Assembly: GCF_027595985.1 (NCBI RefSeq)
Contig: NC_073305.1
Span: 115,848,114-115,912,113 of the forward strand
Source: Sorex araneus
Taxonomy: Eukaryota > Chordata > Mammalia > Eulipotyphla > Soricidae
Direction of reading: 5' to 3'
DNA length: 64,000 nt
Shown here: piece by piece, positions 1 through 10,372 of the stretch
Numbering within the stretch: position 1 is the stretch's first letter
How the letters are laid out: every line of letters begins with the position of its first letter
Program-made: the position numbers and the translations under genes
Notes under the pieces: generated by a model
Databases searched by the model: none
Told to the model about the DNA's origin: nothing
Seen by the model: the letters and a program-made list of their open reading frames with translations, nothing else

Positions 1-189
1 CACAATATCATTCCATCTCTGGGAAAGAAGCACTTCCCCCATAACAAAGAATTAGCAGCCAAGAACATGAGCTGAAGTTGGCATTCTCAGAGAACAAGGC
101 ACTTACAGTACTAGGCCAAAGCTCGATAGCAATTGTCCTAGCTGAGTTCTGAAAAGTTAAGCATCTACTGTTGCTTTCTGGTATAAAAC

Positions 190-551
190 GAGCTTAACTG
201 GGGCTGGAGTGATAGCACAGCGGGTAGGGCATTTGCCTTGCATGCGGCCGACCCGGGTTCGATTCCCAGCATCCAGTATGGTCCCCTGAGCACCGCCAGG
301 AGTGATTCCTGAGTGCAGAGCCAGGAGTAACCCCTGTGCATTGCGGGGTGTGACCCAAAAAGAAAAAAAAAAGAGCTGAACTGAGATTGGAGCGATAAGG
401 GTGCTTGCCTTGCATGCGTCTGACCCGGGTTTGATCCCTGGTAATCCTATATGGTCCCCCTAGTAACTCCTGAGCATCGCTGGGTATGACCCAAAAAGTT
501 TTTTTAAAAAACCCACAGAAAAAAAAATAGATAAATAAAATGAGCTGAACT
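190..551 (+). mobile_element. Double SINE insertion with three target-site copies
   Basis: Two poly(A)-type SINEs in tandem, 200-372 and 383-541. The 10-base target gagctKaact stands at 190-199, 373-382 and 542-551. The left SINE is near full length; the right one is shorter and more decayed in its body. Confidence 0.85.
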
Positions 552-610
552 ATATAATTCAACATGTATTCCCCTTTCTCTTACACATGCATATCTACAG
601 CATTTTAATT

Positions 611-776
611 TTATTTTGGTTTGGAGCCACACCCAGCTGTGCTTAAGGATTATTCTTGGCTCTCTGCTCAGGGATCATTCCTGGCTCAGGGGACCATCTG
701 TGGTGCCAGGGATCGAACTCAGATTGACTGCATACAAGGCAAGCTCCCTACCCAGTTATACTATCTCTCCAGCCCC
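611..776 (-). mobile_element. Old tRNA-Ala SINE
   Basis: Reverse copy from GGAGCCACACC to CTCTCCAGCCCC, with a diverged B box. Confidence 0.8.
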
Positions 777-901
777 CTCAACAGCATTTTTAGACAAGAA
801 AATTCTGGGTCCCATAATGATTCTGCAACATACTGATTGTGTGGAATTGCTAAGTAGCTGAACTCTGATGAATTTCAGGTGTTTCGACTCTACTTTTCCT
901 A

Positions 902-1424
902 TGTTAAACCGGGCTGAGATCTCCCCAGAAAAATCACATGAAGACAAGTTGCGGTGCAATAAGCAAAGGGTCTTTATTGGCTTTTGTCCAGCTCACTGAC
1001 ACAGTGGCGGCCTTCTTGGAAGAATTGGACCTATGTCTCAAAAATGAGGGCCTTTTATACCATAACACTATATAACAGGGACTTTCCACGGACTAGCCTT
1101 TGGGCGGAAGTCTGAGGCTAATACTTAGCTGATCAGTTATAAGTTGGAGTTTCATAAGAATTGCATAAGAGTTACATAAAGATTCGACTGGTGGGCTTCC
1201 CTACCTGCATCTAATTTGTAATATTTAGTTGACCTCACTTTGGCTATTTCACTTTGGAGAAATCATGACTCAATTTCAGGTATCTGTGCTCAATTCCAGG
1301 AATTCTAGAACTGAAACCTAGGCCTAGCTTCTGGCTTCTTTATAAGCCTGCCATGGCACTGCCTTTGCTTCTCTATCTCTGCTGAAAAGAATAATTGATA
1401 CGTGCTTTCTCATTACTTCACAGT
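902..1424 (-). mobile_element. Solo LTR of an endogenous retrovirus
   Basis: On the minus strand it starts TGTGAAGTAATG near 1424. A TATAAAAGG box lies at 1059-1051 and AATAAA at 978-973, about 75 bases later, followed by a CTTTGCTTATTGCACCG-type R/U5 and an end near TTTAACA. This order is the layout of a retroviral LTR. No gag, pol or env remnant adjoins it, so it is read as a solo LTR. The exact ends and class (gammaretrovirus-like) are inference, and a clean target duplication was not found. Confidence 0.65.
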
Positions 1425-1728
1425 CACTGTGGAAATGTTTCCGGAGAATGTATTTAAGTATTTTCACAATAAAGGACATTGTGCATTCAAGAAAAAGAAA
1501 TATCCTAAATGCTCATGTTCATATAATAAAAATAACTATATATATTAAAGTAGGTATATCAGTACCAAACCAATGATAATTTTGTCAATTTTACTCCCCT
1601 ATTTCAGTTTTTTTTAAATATTTAAAGAACACAAAATTTATTATTCTCCTTAAAATCATGCCCAGGCCTAGGGGATTGTTCAGTGATTTAAAGCACCAAC
1701 CTCACAGGCTTAAGGCTGAGCAGTCACT
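1425..1728. other. AT-rich intergenic stretch
   Basis: No feature recognised, apart from a SINE-like scrap at about 1660-1725. Confidence 0.5.
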
Positions 1729-1905
1729 GGGGCCAGAGTGATAACACAGTGGGTAGGGCATTTGCCTTGCATGCAGCTGACCAAAGTTCTATCCTCGGCA
1801 CCTCACATGGTTCCTCAAGCACCTCCAGGGGTAATTCCTGAATGCAGAGCCAGGAATGAACTCTGAACATCAACAAGTGTGACTCAAAAAGAAAAAAAAA
1901 TAGAA
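1729..1905 (+). mobile_element. tRNA-Ala SINE
   Basis: Near full length with a decayed body. Its A-rich tail runs straight into the GAAA tract. Confidence 0.85.
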
Positions 1906-1920
1906 AAAAGGAAAGTAGAT

Positions 1921-1990
<70 letters not shown>

Positions 1991-2013
1991 GAAGGAAGGA
2001 AGGAAGGAAGGAA

Positions 2014-2070
<57 letters not shown>

Positions 2071-2120
2071 GAAGGAAAGAAGGAAAGAAAGAAAGAGAAA
2101 GAAGGAAAGGAAGGAAGGAA

Positions 2121-2182
<62 letters not shown>

Positions 2183-2183
2183 A

Positions 2184-2231
<48 letters not shown>

Positions 2232-2232
2232 A

Positions 2233-2280
<48 letters not shown>

Positions 2281-2405
2281 AAAGAAAGAAGGAAAGAAAG
2301 AAAGAGAAAGAAGGAAAGAAAGGAAGGAAGGAAGGAAGGAAGGAAGGAAGGAAGGAAGGAAGGAAGGAAGAAGTAAAGAAAAGGAAAAAAAAGAAAGGAA
2401 GAAAG
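1906..2405 (+). repeat. (GAAA)n / (GAAG)n polypurine tract
   Basis: About 500 bases of uninterrupted purines, blocks of GAAA alternating with GGAA, with almost no pyrimidine between 1921 and 2373. Confidence 0.98.
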
Positions 2406-2598
2406 CTGAGTGTTAATCTCTGGTGAACAGGAAATTAAAAGTTGTTTTTATTTAATATATAACAAACATCAAATCATCATAGCCAAATAATAGTCAACAT
2501 TTCTGAAAAAGAGACTTTCACACACCTGCTGTACAATTGTTCTTGCCCATTGGTTCAAATATTGAATAATTTAATTTTCACTGGATACTCTATCTACT

Positions 2599-2844
2599 GG
2601 GCTGGAGTAACAGCGTAGCGAAGGGCATTTGCCTTGCACTCCGCTGACCCGGGTTCGATTCCTCCGCCCCATCAGAGAGCCCAGCAAGCTACCAAGAGTA
2701 TCTGGCCCGCACAGCAGAGCCTGGCAAGCTACCCATGGCGTATTCAATATGCCAAAAACAGTAACAAGTCTCACAATAGAGACGTTACTGCTGCCTGCTT
2801 GAGCAAATCGATGAGCAACAGGATGACAGTGACAGTGATATAAA
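2599..2844 (+). mobile_element. RTE-tailed SINE
   Basis: tRNA-like head, then GCAAGCTACC-rich body, ATATGCCAAAAACAGTAACA, and a tail GATGAGCAACAGGATGACAG with ACAGTG repeats and no poly(A). Confidence 0.9.
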
Positions 2845-2849
2845 AAACA

Positions 2850-3187
2850 CACACACATGCACCAAGCACAGTCCTAGCTCCTGATGACTCCGCTGCCAGA
2901 GATCCCTGGAGCCACAGGTAATTTCTGGGTACACCACAGACAGGTGTGTGCAAGCACTGCAACTAAAGGGTTTCCCTTCCTGAACAGCTCCACAGTCAAA
3001 GAACACATGCAAGGTCCACCATCAGGAAGTGCAGCCCCATGGGCACCACAGCCAAGCAAGTGTGCCAGTCCTGGTTATTGGAACAACTAACGGAAAGGGA
3101 ATTTTTATAAACTTAATTTTTTTTAAAAAAATACCCCTGAAAATGTAATGTGGAATTATTTGGGGACATTATAGAATTATTTTCATA
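2850..3187. other. Unassigned, possibly very old SINE-derived
   Basis: The phrase aagcactgcaactaaaggg resembles aacactgcaattggaagg at 3970. Otherwise nothing was recognised. Confidence 0.3.
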
Positions 3188-3356
3188 AACTTGTTTTGGG
3201 TCAGACCCAGAGGTGCTTGGGGGACTACTTCTGGCTCTTGACTCAGAGAACTTTCTGAGGGGCTCAGGGTGGTACTTCCAGAGATGCCAGAAATCAAACT
3301 GGAGTCATATGCATGCAAGGCATGCTCCTTAACCCATGTTTTATCTCCCAGGCCCC
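3188..3356 (-). mobile_element. Old tRNA-Ala SINE
   Basis: Reverse copy ending TCTCCCAGGCCCC, strongly diverged. Confidence 0.7.
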
Positions 3357-3574
3357 AGTTTATATTATCTTTAAGAATCAGTTGATATAGGAACAAGGAA
3401 CAGGGAATTAAAAGTTGTTTTTATTTAATATACAATAACCTATAATACCCTGTCATTGATTACACCAAATTTTTTCTTTTGTACCTGAAAGTTCTCATAA
3501 AAGTTAAAATGCCTACTATGAGAACATCTGTTCTACAGTTTGTGGATCAAGGAGACATTTCAACTCTCAAGACT

Positions 3575-3738
3575 TATTATGATTGCTCTGGGGATTTGGT
3601 TGGGGGTGGGGGGTGGGGCAGGGATGTTTTGCGTTACTCCTGGCAGTGCTCAGGGGACCAGGCAGTGTCGTGATTCAAACCTAGGGCCTCACATATATAA
3701 GTCAAGTTCTCTACCACTGAGCCACATACCCAACCCGC
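3575..3738 (-). mobile_element. Old tRNA-Ala SINE
   Basis: Reverse copy with a G-rich insertion near 3600; keeps ACTCCTGGCAGTGCTCAGGG. Confidence 0.65.
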
Positions 3739-3812
3739 AGGATTTACTAAACTAATATGTAAGATTAGGGAAAACCTTCTGGAAGGGATTCACCCACCTA
3801 GATGCCATCAAG

Positions 3813-4075
3813 AGCATTCACGCTGGAGTCAGGAAAATAGTGCGGTGGCTAGATGCCTGCCTCATGTGTTTGAGACCTTGAGTCTGATCCCCAAGGCTAG
3901 TGCATGCACTTATCATGCTCTCTGGTGCAAACAAAATTTCCAGCCATTTCTCAGTATGGTGTGTATGAACACTGCAATTGGAAGGCAACACTCCTCTAGA
4001 CGCTGTGCTAGAAAGGTGTGTGAGCACTGGTCAGGAGAGCCACCCTCACCAGCACCCCAAATAAACCTGAGTATC
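3813..4075 (+). mobile_element. Diverged SINE-like element
   Basis: Head-like start and CCTTGAGTCTGATCCCCAAG B-box region, but a body unlike the main family. Confidence 0.4.
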
Positions 4076-4295
4076 ACGTGGAGCCACTATGAGTTCCCTG
4101 GCCATCCCACCCACCTCAACAAAGAAAAAGGAGGAAAATCACTTCTTAAAAAAGCCAAATATTCATGATGACACCTCACTGAGACTGCGTGAGAATTGGA
4201 ATCAGCCTGCCCAACCACGTTTCTCCTGTATTTATGTGCCACAGAAATGGTGAGAATAAGAAGTTACTATTATTAGTCTCCTAAAAAAAAGTTGG

Positions 4296-4604
4296 GGAGC
4301 ATGGAGAGATGGTAAAGGAGTTAAGGTGCTCACTTTACACATGGCTCACCCCGCTTTGACCCCCAGCATTATGTATGGTTTCCTGAGAAGCTCTAGGAGA
4401 GATCCCTGAGTATAGAGCTAGAAGTAACCCTGAGCATCATTGGGTGTGGCCCTCAGGCCCCAAACAAATAAAAGAAAATACATAAACAAGATGTTCCTGG
4501 ACTGGACTCAACGGGCTGTTTGCATGTTTGCATGCAGGAGACCAGGTTTGATCTCTGGCACTACTTTGTCCCTTGAGCACCAAGCAAGGAGTGAGTAGCC
4601 CAGA
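4296..4604 (+). mobile_element. Two adjacent old SINEs
   Basis: First 4296-4480, ending GGGTGTGGCCCTCAGGCCCC; second 4491-4604, shortened at the 3' end. Confidence 0.65.
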
Positions 4605-4982
4605 AATTTTCTCAATGTTAGGGTGGGCGAACATTTGTAGGTCATAGGAAGTAAAAAGCAATATTAACAGAAGTCTGAAAGAAGTCAATTCTAATTATTA
4701 TAAATGACTTTGAGGGGCTCAGGACTTTGATGAAGAATCGCAGTGGTGGTACAAATAGAGAACTGGAATTAGAAATGGAGCTCCAAGGTGTAAGTTGTTG
4801 CCATCTCAAGCTAAGACAATAGATGAGGAACTTTAATGAAGGTGGAAATAAAATAGTGTCTTGAGATGGAATCTAGTTCTGATTAAGATGCTATGATCAT
4901 AAGTGAAATGACAGCAAAGAGTTTAGAGTGTTACATGAACTTGATAAAATAGTATCAGTGAGAAAGGGAATATTGACCTTTT

Positions 4983-5071
4983 TGTTTCTGGAGGGGGCCA
5001 GTGTTGGAGATATAACCTAAGTCACGTGCATGCAAAGCGTGGGCTTTACCATCGAGCTGCATCTCTGGCCT
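4983..5071 (-). mobile_element. SINE head fragment
   Basis: Reverse copy with CATGCAAAGCGTG and CATCTCTGGCC only. 4605-4982 before it has no recognised feature. Confidence 0.5.
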
Positions 5072-5156
5072 TGAATAGAATTTTGAAAAGTTCCACTGTG
5101 GGTAATATGCTATTGAACAATAATCTTAAAAAATATTTCCTGAATGGGAAATATTT

Positions 5157-5325
5157 TTCCTGGAGTGATGGCACAGCAGGTAGGGCGTTTGTCTTGCACG
5201 CGGCTGACCCGGGTTTGATTCCCAGCATCCCATATGGTCCCCTGAGCACCGCCAGGGGTAATTCCTGAGTGAAGAGCCAGGAGTGACCTCTGTGCATTTG
5301 CCAGGTATGACCCCCAAAAAAATTC
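5157..5325 (+). mobile_element. tRNA-Ala SINE, poly(A) type
   Basis: Well preserved, B box GGGTTTGATTCCCAGC. Confidence 0.9.
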
Positions 5326-5397
5326 CTAAAAAGAAGCCATTAAAATCAAGGTAAGACTCTCCACCAGCCAAAAGATTGCCACTTGCTGAAGATTCAG

Positions 5398-5606
5398 ATT
5401 ATGGTTAGCTTTTTTTCAGTGTTATTTTTACATTAAGCTATATTCATTGTTTTGGCAGACAATGCTAATGGCATATTTAATGGACTATGGTATAATGTAA
5501 ACATATCATTTATACACACTTGAAATGAAATTCTCTACTACTCACTTTTGTGTTGCATCCTTTTGTGTTCTGGAACTAAACCCAAAATATTTCCACTGTG
5601 TGCCCC
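5398..5606. mobile_element. TcMar-Tigger DNA transposon fossil
   Basis: The run from ACATTAAGCTATATTCATTG through TAATGGACTATGGTATAATG to GGAACTAAACCC follows the end of the Tigger1/MER2-type consensus as I remember it. It is shared with other placental mammals and older than the SINEs. Confidence 0.7.
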
Positions 5607-5847
5607 TACAATTTTGCTGCAAGAGAAAAACTGAGTGAGCCAATTCCAATATTTCTCTAGGCAGAGACATTCACAGAGGGGGAAAAAAAGAGTATTCCTA
5701 TGCAAAAAATAAGAGTAAAATTTCAGCATCCTGAAGCCATATCTGACACATAGAAGTGGCCCAGCTTCATATCTAGTCTCAAAAAGTGTGACGAGCAGAT
5801 GAATCTTCCCAGGGCTGGAAAGCCTGGGGTTCTCTCAAATGGGGCCG

Positions 5848-5990
5848 TGCTGGGCCAGAGAGAGAGCAGAGCAGGTAGGGCACCTTGTACTAGGCAGACT
5901 GGGGTTGGATCCCCAGCATCCCTTATGGTCACCGGAGCCAGCTGGAAGTAATCCCTGAGCACCTCCAAGTGTGACCCATAAAGGGAAAAG
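5848..5990 (+). mobile_element. Old tRNA-Ala SINE
   Basis: Contains GGATCCCCAGCATCCC and CCTCCAAGTGTGACCC. Confidence 0.75.
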
Positions 5991-5999
5991 AAAGGAATG

Positions 6000-6930
6000 G
6001 GGACATGCAGAATACCCCTACACCTTTCCCCAGAAAACCACCAGAAAACCCAGCACCTCCGCTCACACCCACCAACATGGCCCAACGTATTTCCAAAAGA
6101 ATACAATATTGCTGGAAATTCCCAGGCAGACTGGTTCTGTCCGAGAACTCCGGGGCCTTCCCGGAATGGAGAGGGGCAGATTTCCCCTTCTGCCTGAAGG
6201 CACCGCAGCTGGCAGCCGTACCCAGTACCCTCTAACTTTGAAACGGCCCAGCTCCACAACTGAGCCTCGTCAAACTGCTAAGCCACCAAATTGTTCCAGA
6301 TCTATAGCTCCTGAACTGATATCTCAAAATTTCATAGTGCTGTCAGCCCAGCAGGATCACAGCAAATCTGACTAGAAAGTTGCATAGAAGACCACCAAAC
6401 TCCAAGAGCCTAGACAATAACACAGAAGGCTCAGCTAGCACCAACCAGCACAGTAGATCTTCAGACAAAACTTCAGTAACATCATTGTGAGATGTAATTT
6501 ACACAGGTTGACCCCTATTGATCTTTTTTTTTCTGTTTGGGTCACACCTGGCAATGCACAGGGGTTACTCCTGGCTCTGCACTCAGGAGTTACCCCTGGC
6601 AGTGCTCAGGGGACTATATGGGATGCTGGGAATCGAACCCAGGTCGACCGCCTGCAAGGAAAACGCCCTACTTGCTGTGCTATCACTCCAGCCCCAATCT
6701 ATTTCTTTTTATAATTACATTTGTCTGTGTGTTATAACTACAAAGTAAATTTATTACAAGGGAGCAGGCTGTGGGGCTGGGTTGGGCAACTGGAGACATT
6801 GGTGGAGGGAGGGAAGGGCAGACAGGTGGTGAGATTGGTGTTGGAACATTTAATGCCTGAAAAAACTACTATAAGCAATTTTACAAATCACGGTGTAATT
6901 ATACAATTTTTTTAAAGAAAAGTAAAAAAT
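6000..6930 (+). mobile_element. LINE-like 3' region interrupted by a SINE
   Basis: 6740-6930 has the shrew L1 terminal signature (ATTGGTGGAGGGAGG, GATTGGTGTTGGAACATT, CACGGTG). 6000-6520 may be its upstream 3' UTR, but that is inference. Confidence 0.45.
6524..6696 (-). mobile_element. tRNA-Ala SINE, poly(A) type
   Basis: Reverse, full length, ending ATCACTCCAGCCCC. Confidence 0.92.
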
Positions 6931-6977
6931 ATACTTTTTTTTTTTAAAAAAGTATTTACTGGTCAATAAATTCTTTT

Positions 6978-7335
6978 GGGGGGAGGAAGTTTGGGTCACA
7001 CCTGGTAGTGCTCAGGGGTTACTCCTGCCTCTATACCAGGGGTCAGTCCTAGTGGGGTTTGAACCAAGTTTGGCCAGCATGCGAGGCAAGCATCCTAACC
7101 TCCATCTGGGCTCTCTCTCTGGTCTACGCCAAATTCTGTAGGGCATTATTATGGGAATAGAGTTTTCCTAAAACATTAAGTTGTTTTTGATTTTTCAGGA
7201 GAGGCCATACCCAGCAGTTGCTCAAGACTTATTCCTGGCTATATTTGGGGGACCATACTCGATGCCTTTGGGAGTAACCACGGCTAATCTTGTGCAAGGC
7301 AAGTACCTTTCTCCTGTACACTCTCTGGCCCCCAA
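6978..7335 (-). mobile_element. Two old SINEs
   Basis: 6978-7124 and 7184-7335, both reverse; the second keeps CTCTCTGGCCCCC. Confidence 0.7.
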
Positions 7336-7489
7336 AACCTCAAATTTATACAAAAGTTGCTTATATGTGTATACATGTAGAAAGAGAAAGAGAGGGGTGG
7401 GGAGAGGGAGAGAGAGAGGAAGGGGGGTGGGAGACTTTAAGCAGAAAGGTAGGTTCTATCCTGGGTCATATATGGGATAATTTATTTTT

Positions 7490-7826
7490 TAGGGTTTTTG
7501 TTTTTTTTTGCAGAGTGGGTGTGATATGCCCAACCATTCAGGGTTTACTCCTGGCTCTGTACCTAAGGATCAATCCAGGCTGGCCTATGGGGACCATATA
7601 TGGTGCCCGGACAGCTACATTCATGGCAAGCTCCCTGTCCACTGTACAAGAGGCTCAGGCCTCTTGTTTTTTAGGGTTTTTTGGCCACACCTGGCAGCAC
7701 TCAGGGTCTACGCCCCGCCCTGTGCGTGGGTGTCACTCTCAGCAGTGCTCAGAGGACCATGTCATATCAGGAGTGGAACTCGAAGCGCCTGCATAAAGCT
7801 TGTGTTCCAGAACAGTCTCTCCCCAG
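7490..7826 (-). mobile_element. Two old SINEs head to tail
   Basis: 7490-7645 and 7664-7826, both reverse and separated by about 20 bases. A GA-rich tract lies just upstream at 7379-7425. Confidence 0.65.
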
Positions 7827-8084
7827 CCCAGTGTTTCTTTTCTCTTTGGCAATCCTGTTCCTAGACTATCTCCTCAGCCCCTATAAGTACCTCATTTTAA
7901 AAGACTTTTTTTCCCCTGGACTAACAGATAGATACGTGTTTACTTTTGTGGGAGGATCCTCCCTGGGGTACTCAGGATGCCCAGGCAATCTCTCCCAGGA
8001 ATTCTCCGCCAAAAGATCCCAGTCCATGGGCCTTGGGATGCTGTGCTGCTTAAGCCCTGCGGTACTGGGGGCACCCCGGTCATT

Positions 8085-8239
8085 CCTGTAGCAGTGCTTA
8101 GAGACTTCCAGGCCAGACTGGTGGTGCCTGGAACTTCCAGGGCTGCACCTCGAGCTATTCTGGGGGACCATGTGGTGCTGGGATTGAGCCAGGATTGGCC
8201 GCATGCAAGGTATGTACCTTAAACCCTCTACTGTCTCTA
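8085..8239 (-). mobile_element. Old SINE
   Basis: Reverse, with GGGGGACCATGTGGTGCTGGG and CCGCATGCAAGG. Confidence 0.6.
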
Positions 8240-8388
8240 GTATCCAAGTATGTGTTCCCTAAAGACAGCTGTAAATAGTGTGCAATGCTGTTCAATTCAC
8301 GTTTTATGCCTCGCCCTTCCCCCAACTCACTCTTCCTCTGACTTTCTCAATTGGTGCCCTCCCTTTCTTTAAGATAAGTTTGCTACAG

Positions 8389-8535
8389 AAAGGTCAAAGA
8401 GATAGTACACAGGCAGTAAGGTACTGACCATGCATGAGGTCCTGCTCTGTCCACCCCCACCTGCACACACACACACACACACATACACACACACATACTT
8501 TTATTTATTTATTTATTTTAATTTTTTTTTTTTTG
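8389..8535 (+). repeat. SINE fragment followed by CA and TTTA repeats
   Basis: SINE head 8389-8462, (CA)n 8462-8495, then TTTATTTA and poly(T). Confidence 0.6.
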
Positions 8536-8640
8536 CATTTTGTGACTGGTTTATTGAACTTAGTATAATGTTTTTATACTGTTTCATCCTCAGAGAATAT
8601 ATCAGCACTTCATTAATTTTCATGGTTAAATAATATATTC
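8536..8640 (-). mobile_element. Old L1 ORF2 end fragment
   Basis: TGTGACTGGTTTATTGAACTTAG... is the reverse of the conserved C-terminal region of mammalian L1 ORF2. Confidence 0.65.
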
Positions 8641-8785
8641 TTTTTTTTTAAATTTATTTATTTTTAATTAGAGAATCACCGTGAGGGTACAGTTACAGAT
8701 TTATACACTTTTGTGCTTATACTTCCCTCATACAAAGTTTGGGAACCCATCCCTTCACCAGTGCCCATTCTCCACCACCCGTAAA
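8641..8785 (-). mobile_element. Shrew L1 3' end, 5'-truncated
   Basis: Reverse complement of the last 140 bases of the L1 at 46807-48307, including its terminal TTAATTAGAGAATCACCGTG. Confidence 0.85.
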
Positions 8786-9212
8786 TTATTTTAATTTTTT
8801 AATTAAAAAAATTTATTGAATAACCATGAGATAGTTATAAGCTTTCATGTTTGGGTTACAATTCCACAATGATCAAACACCCATCACTCCACCAGTGCAC
8901 ATACCCCACCACAAATATCCCGGGTATAACACCCCTTTCCCACCCTCCCCTTGCCTCTAAGGCAGACAATATTCCCCATACTCTCTCTCTACTTTGGGGC
9001 ATTATAGCTTGCAACACAGACACTGAGAGGTCATCATGTTTGGTCCATTATCTACTTTCAGCATACATCTCCCATCCCAACTGGTTTCTCCAGCCATCAT
9101 ATTTTAGTGATCCCTTTTCTATTCCATCTGCCTTCTCCCCTCCACTCATGAAGCAGTCTTCCAGCTATGGGGCAATCCCCCTGGCCCTTGTATCTACCAT
9201 CCTTGGGACGCA
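8786..9212 (-). mobile_element. Shrew L1 3' UTR, second subfamily
   Basis: The poly(A) end lies on the left at about 8790. Shares CAGTGCACATACCCCACCAC and CATTATAGCTTGCAACAC with other L1 3' ends here, but differs upstream. Confidence 0.75.
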
Positions 9213-9884
9213 CACATACTTTTAAACCGAGATACTGCCTATGGTCCTCTCAGCAACAGCTCCCAAACTTATAGCCAGGAATAGCCCCTGAGCACCTAGC
9301 AGTGCGGCTCCAACTCTTGCTCTTTCCCGCCCTTCAAGACTCTAAACCTCACAAATTTGCTACTAGCATTTTGAATGATCCTTTACCTCCCACAGATTGC
9401 AACTGACATTAGGGATGAAAAACTAGGAACCAGCTTAGTGCTTTTGCTTGATTTGCATAAGTTGCATCTCTTTGGCTTTTTCCATAAGGGTGCTTTTAAA
9501 ATTAGTCACCCAAATGACAGCATTCATATTCCTTACCCCTTAGTTTCATGGGCCCATGAGCTGTCACAAGATTTCATTTTCTAAACTTAGCTCCCCAGGA
9601 AGCACCTGCAGCTAGGTGACAGCTGCTGGTGGGTGAGAGAACAGGTATTTCACAATGTGCTAGCAGAGAGCAGGGCATAGCAGGACTCTTCTGAGTCCTC
9701 GCCCAATAGTTTTTCTAAGCCGTGTTCTTCTGCTGTTCTGTCTATACCTGTGCTTCTCATCTATTATCAATTTGTCATTCTCCAGATCCCTCCTTCCCCA
9801 TGCTGATTGTTGACTACAAACTGGCCTGAAGAGCTGACCTCTGTTCTCTATCTTCAGAGCAAGTTTTCATTTCTACTCATTAGG
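9213..9884. other. Intergenic, mostly single-copy looking
   Basis: SINE 3' fragment at 9222-9310; nothing recognised in 9311-9884. Confidence 0.5.
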
Positions 9885-10372
9885 CAAATGCACTGTGTAA
9901 TCCCATCAACGGCCAACATCCAGAGACTATAAAACCAAGCTCCTGGAAGTGTGGGGCCATAAGGCGGCTGCTCGACATCTAATAATTTAATACCCTAATT
10001 CTTCCTCTTGGAGAACCTGACAAGCTACCCAGAGTCTATTACCCACTTGGGAGAGCCTGACAAGCTCCCTGTGAAGTATTCATATCCAAAATACAGTAAC
10101 AGGTATATACATCCCTCTTGGAGAGCCCAGCAAGCTACCGAGAGTATCCTGCCCGCATGGCAGAGCCTGGCAAGCTACCTGTGGCGTATTCAATATGCTA
10201 AAAACAGTAACAATAGGTCTCATTCCCCTGACCCTGAAATAGTTTTCAATCGTTGGGAAAGACAAGTAAGGAGAGGCTGCTAAAATTTCATGGCTGAGTG
10301 TAATAGAGATGTTACCGGTGTCCGCTCAAGTAAATCAAGGAACAACGGGATGATAGTGATACAGTGATACAG
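9885..10372 (+). mobile_element. Headless long form of the RTE-tailed element
   Basis: A leader CCAGAGACTATAAAACC (also in the L1 3' module at 62.9 kb) is followed by two imperfect units of 110 bases starting at 10004 and 10114 (CCTCTTGGAGARCC). Then come a roughly 100-base segment absent from the short SINE and the RTE tail ending near 10372. No tRNA head is present. Confidence 0.7.

Larger units (their letters stand above)
2425..3432 (+). repeat. 35-base direct repeat pair
   Basis: A segment containing ttaaaagttgtttttattta occurs at about 2425-2459 and again at about 3398-3432 with one mismatch. A SINE and unassigned sequence lie between. Confidence 0.7.

Noticed and set aside
200..270. 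tRNA-like sequences with A and B boxes at many places
   Set aside because: They are SINE heads. They lack a foldable acceptor stem and are followed by the SINE body, so they are not tRNA genes.
1879..2376. Open frame of about 165 codons made of K, E, R and G
   Set aside because: It is only the translation of the GAAA/GGAA microsatellite.
9985..10230. Repeated GCAAGCTACC units as a CRISPR-like or satellite array
   Set aside because: There are only two imperfect 110-base units, and the same sequence recurs dispersed in SINEs.
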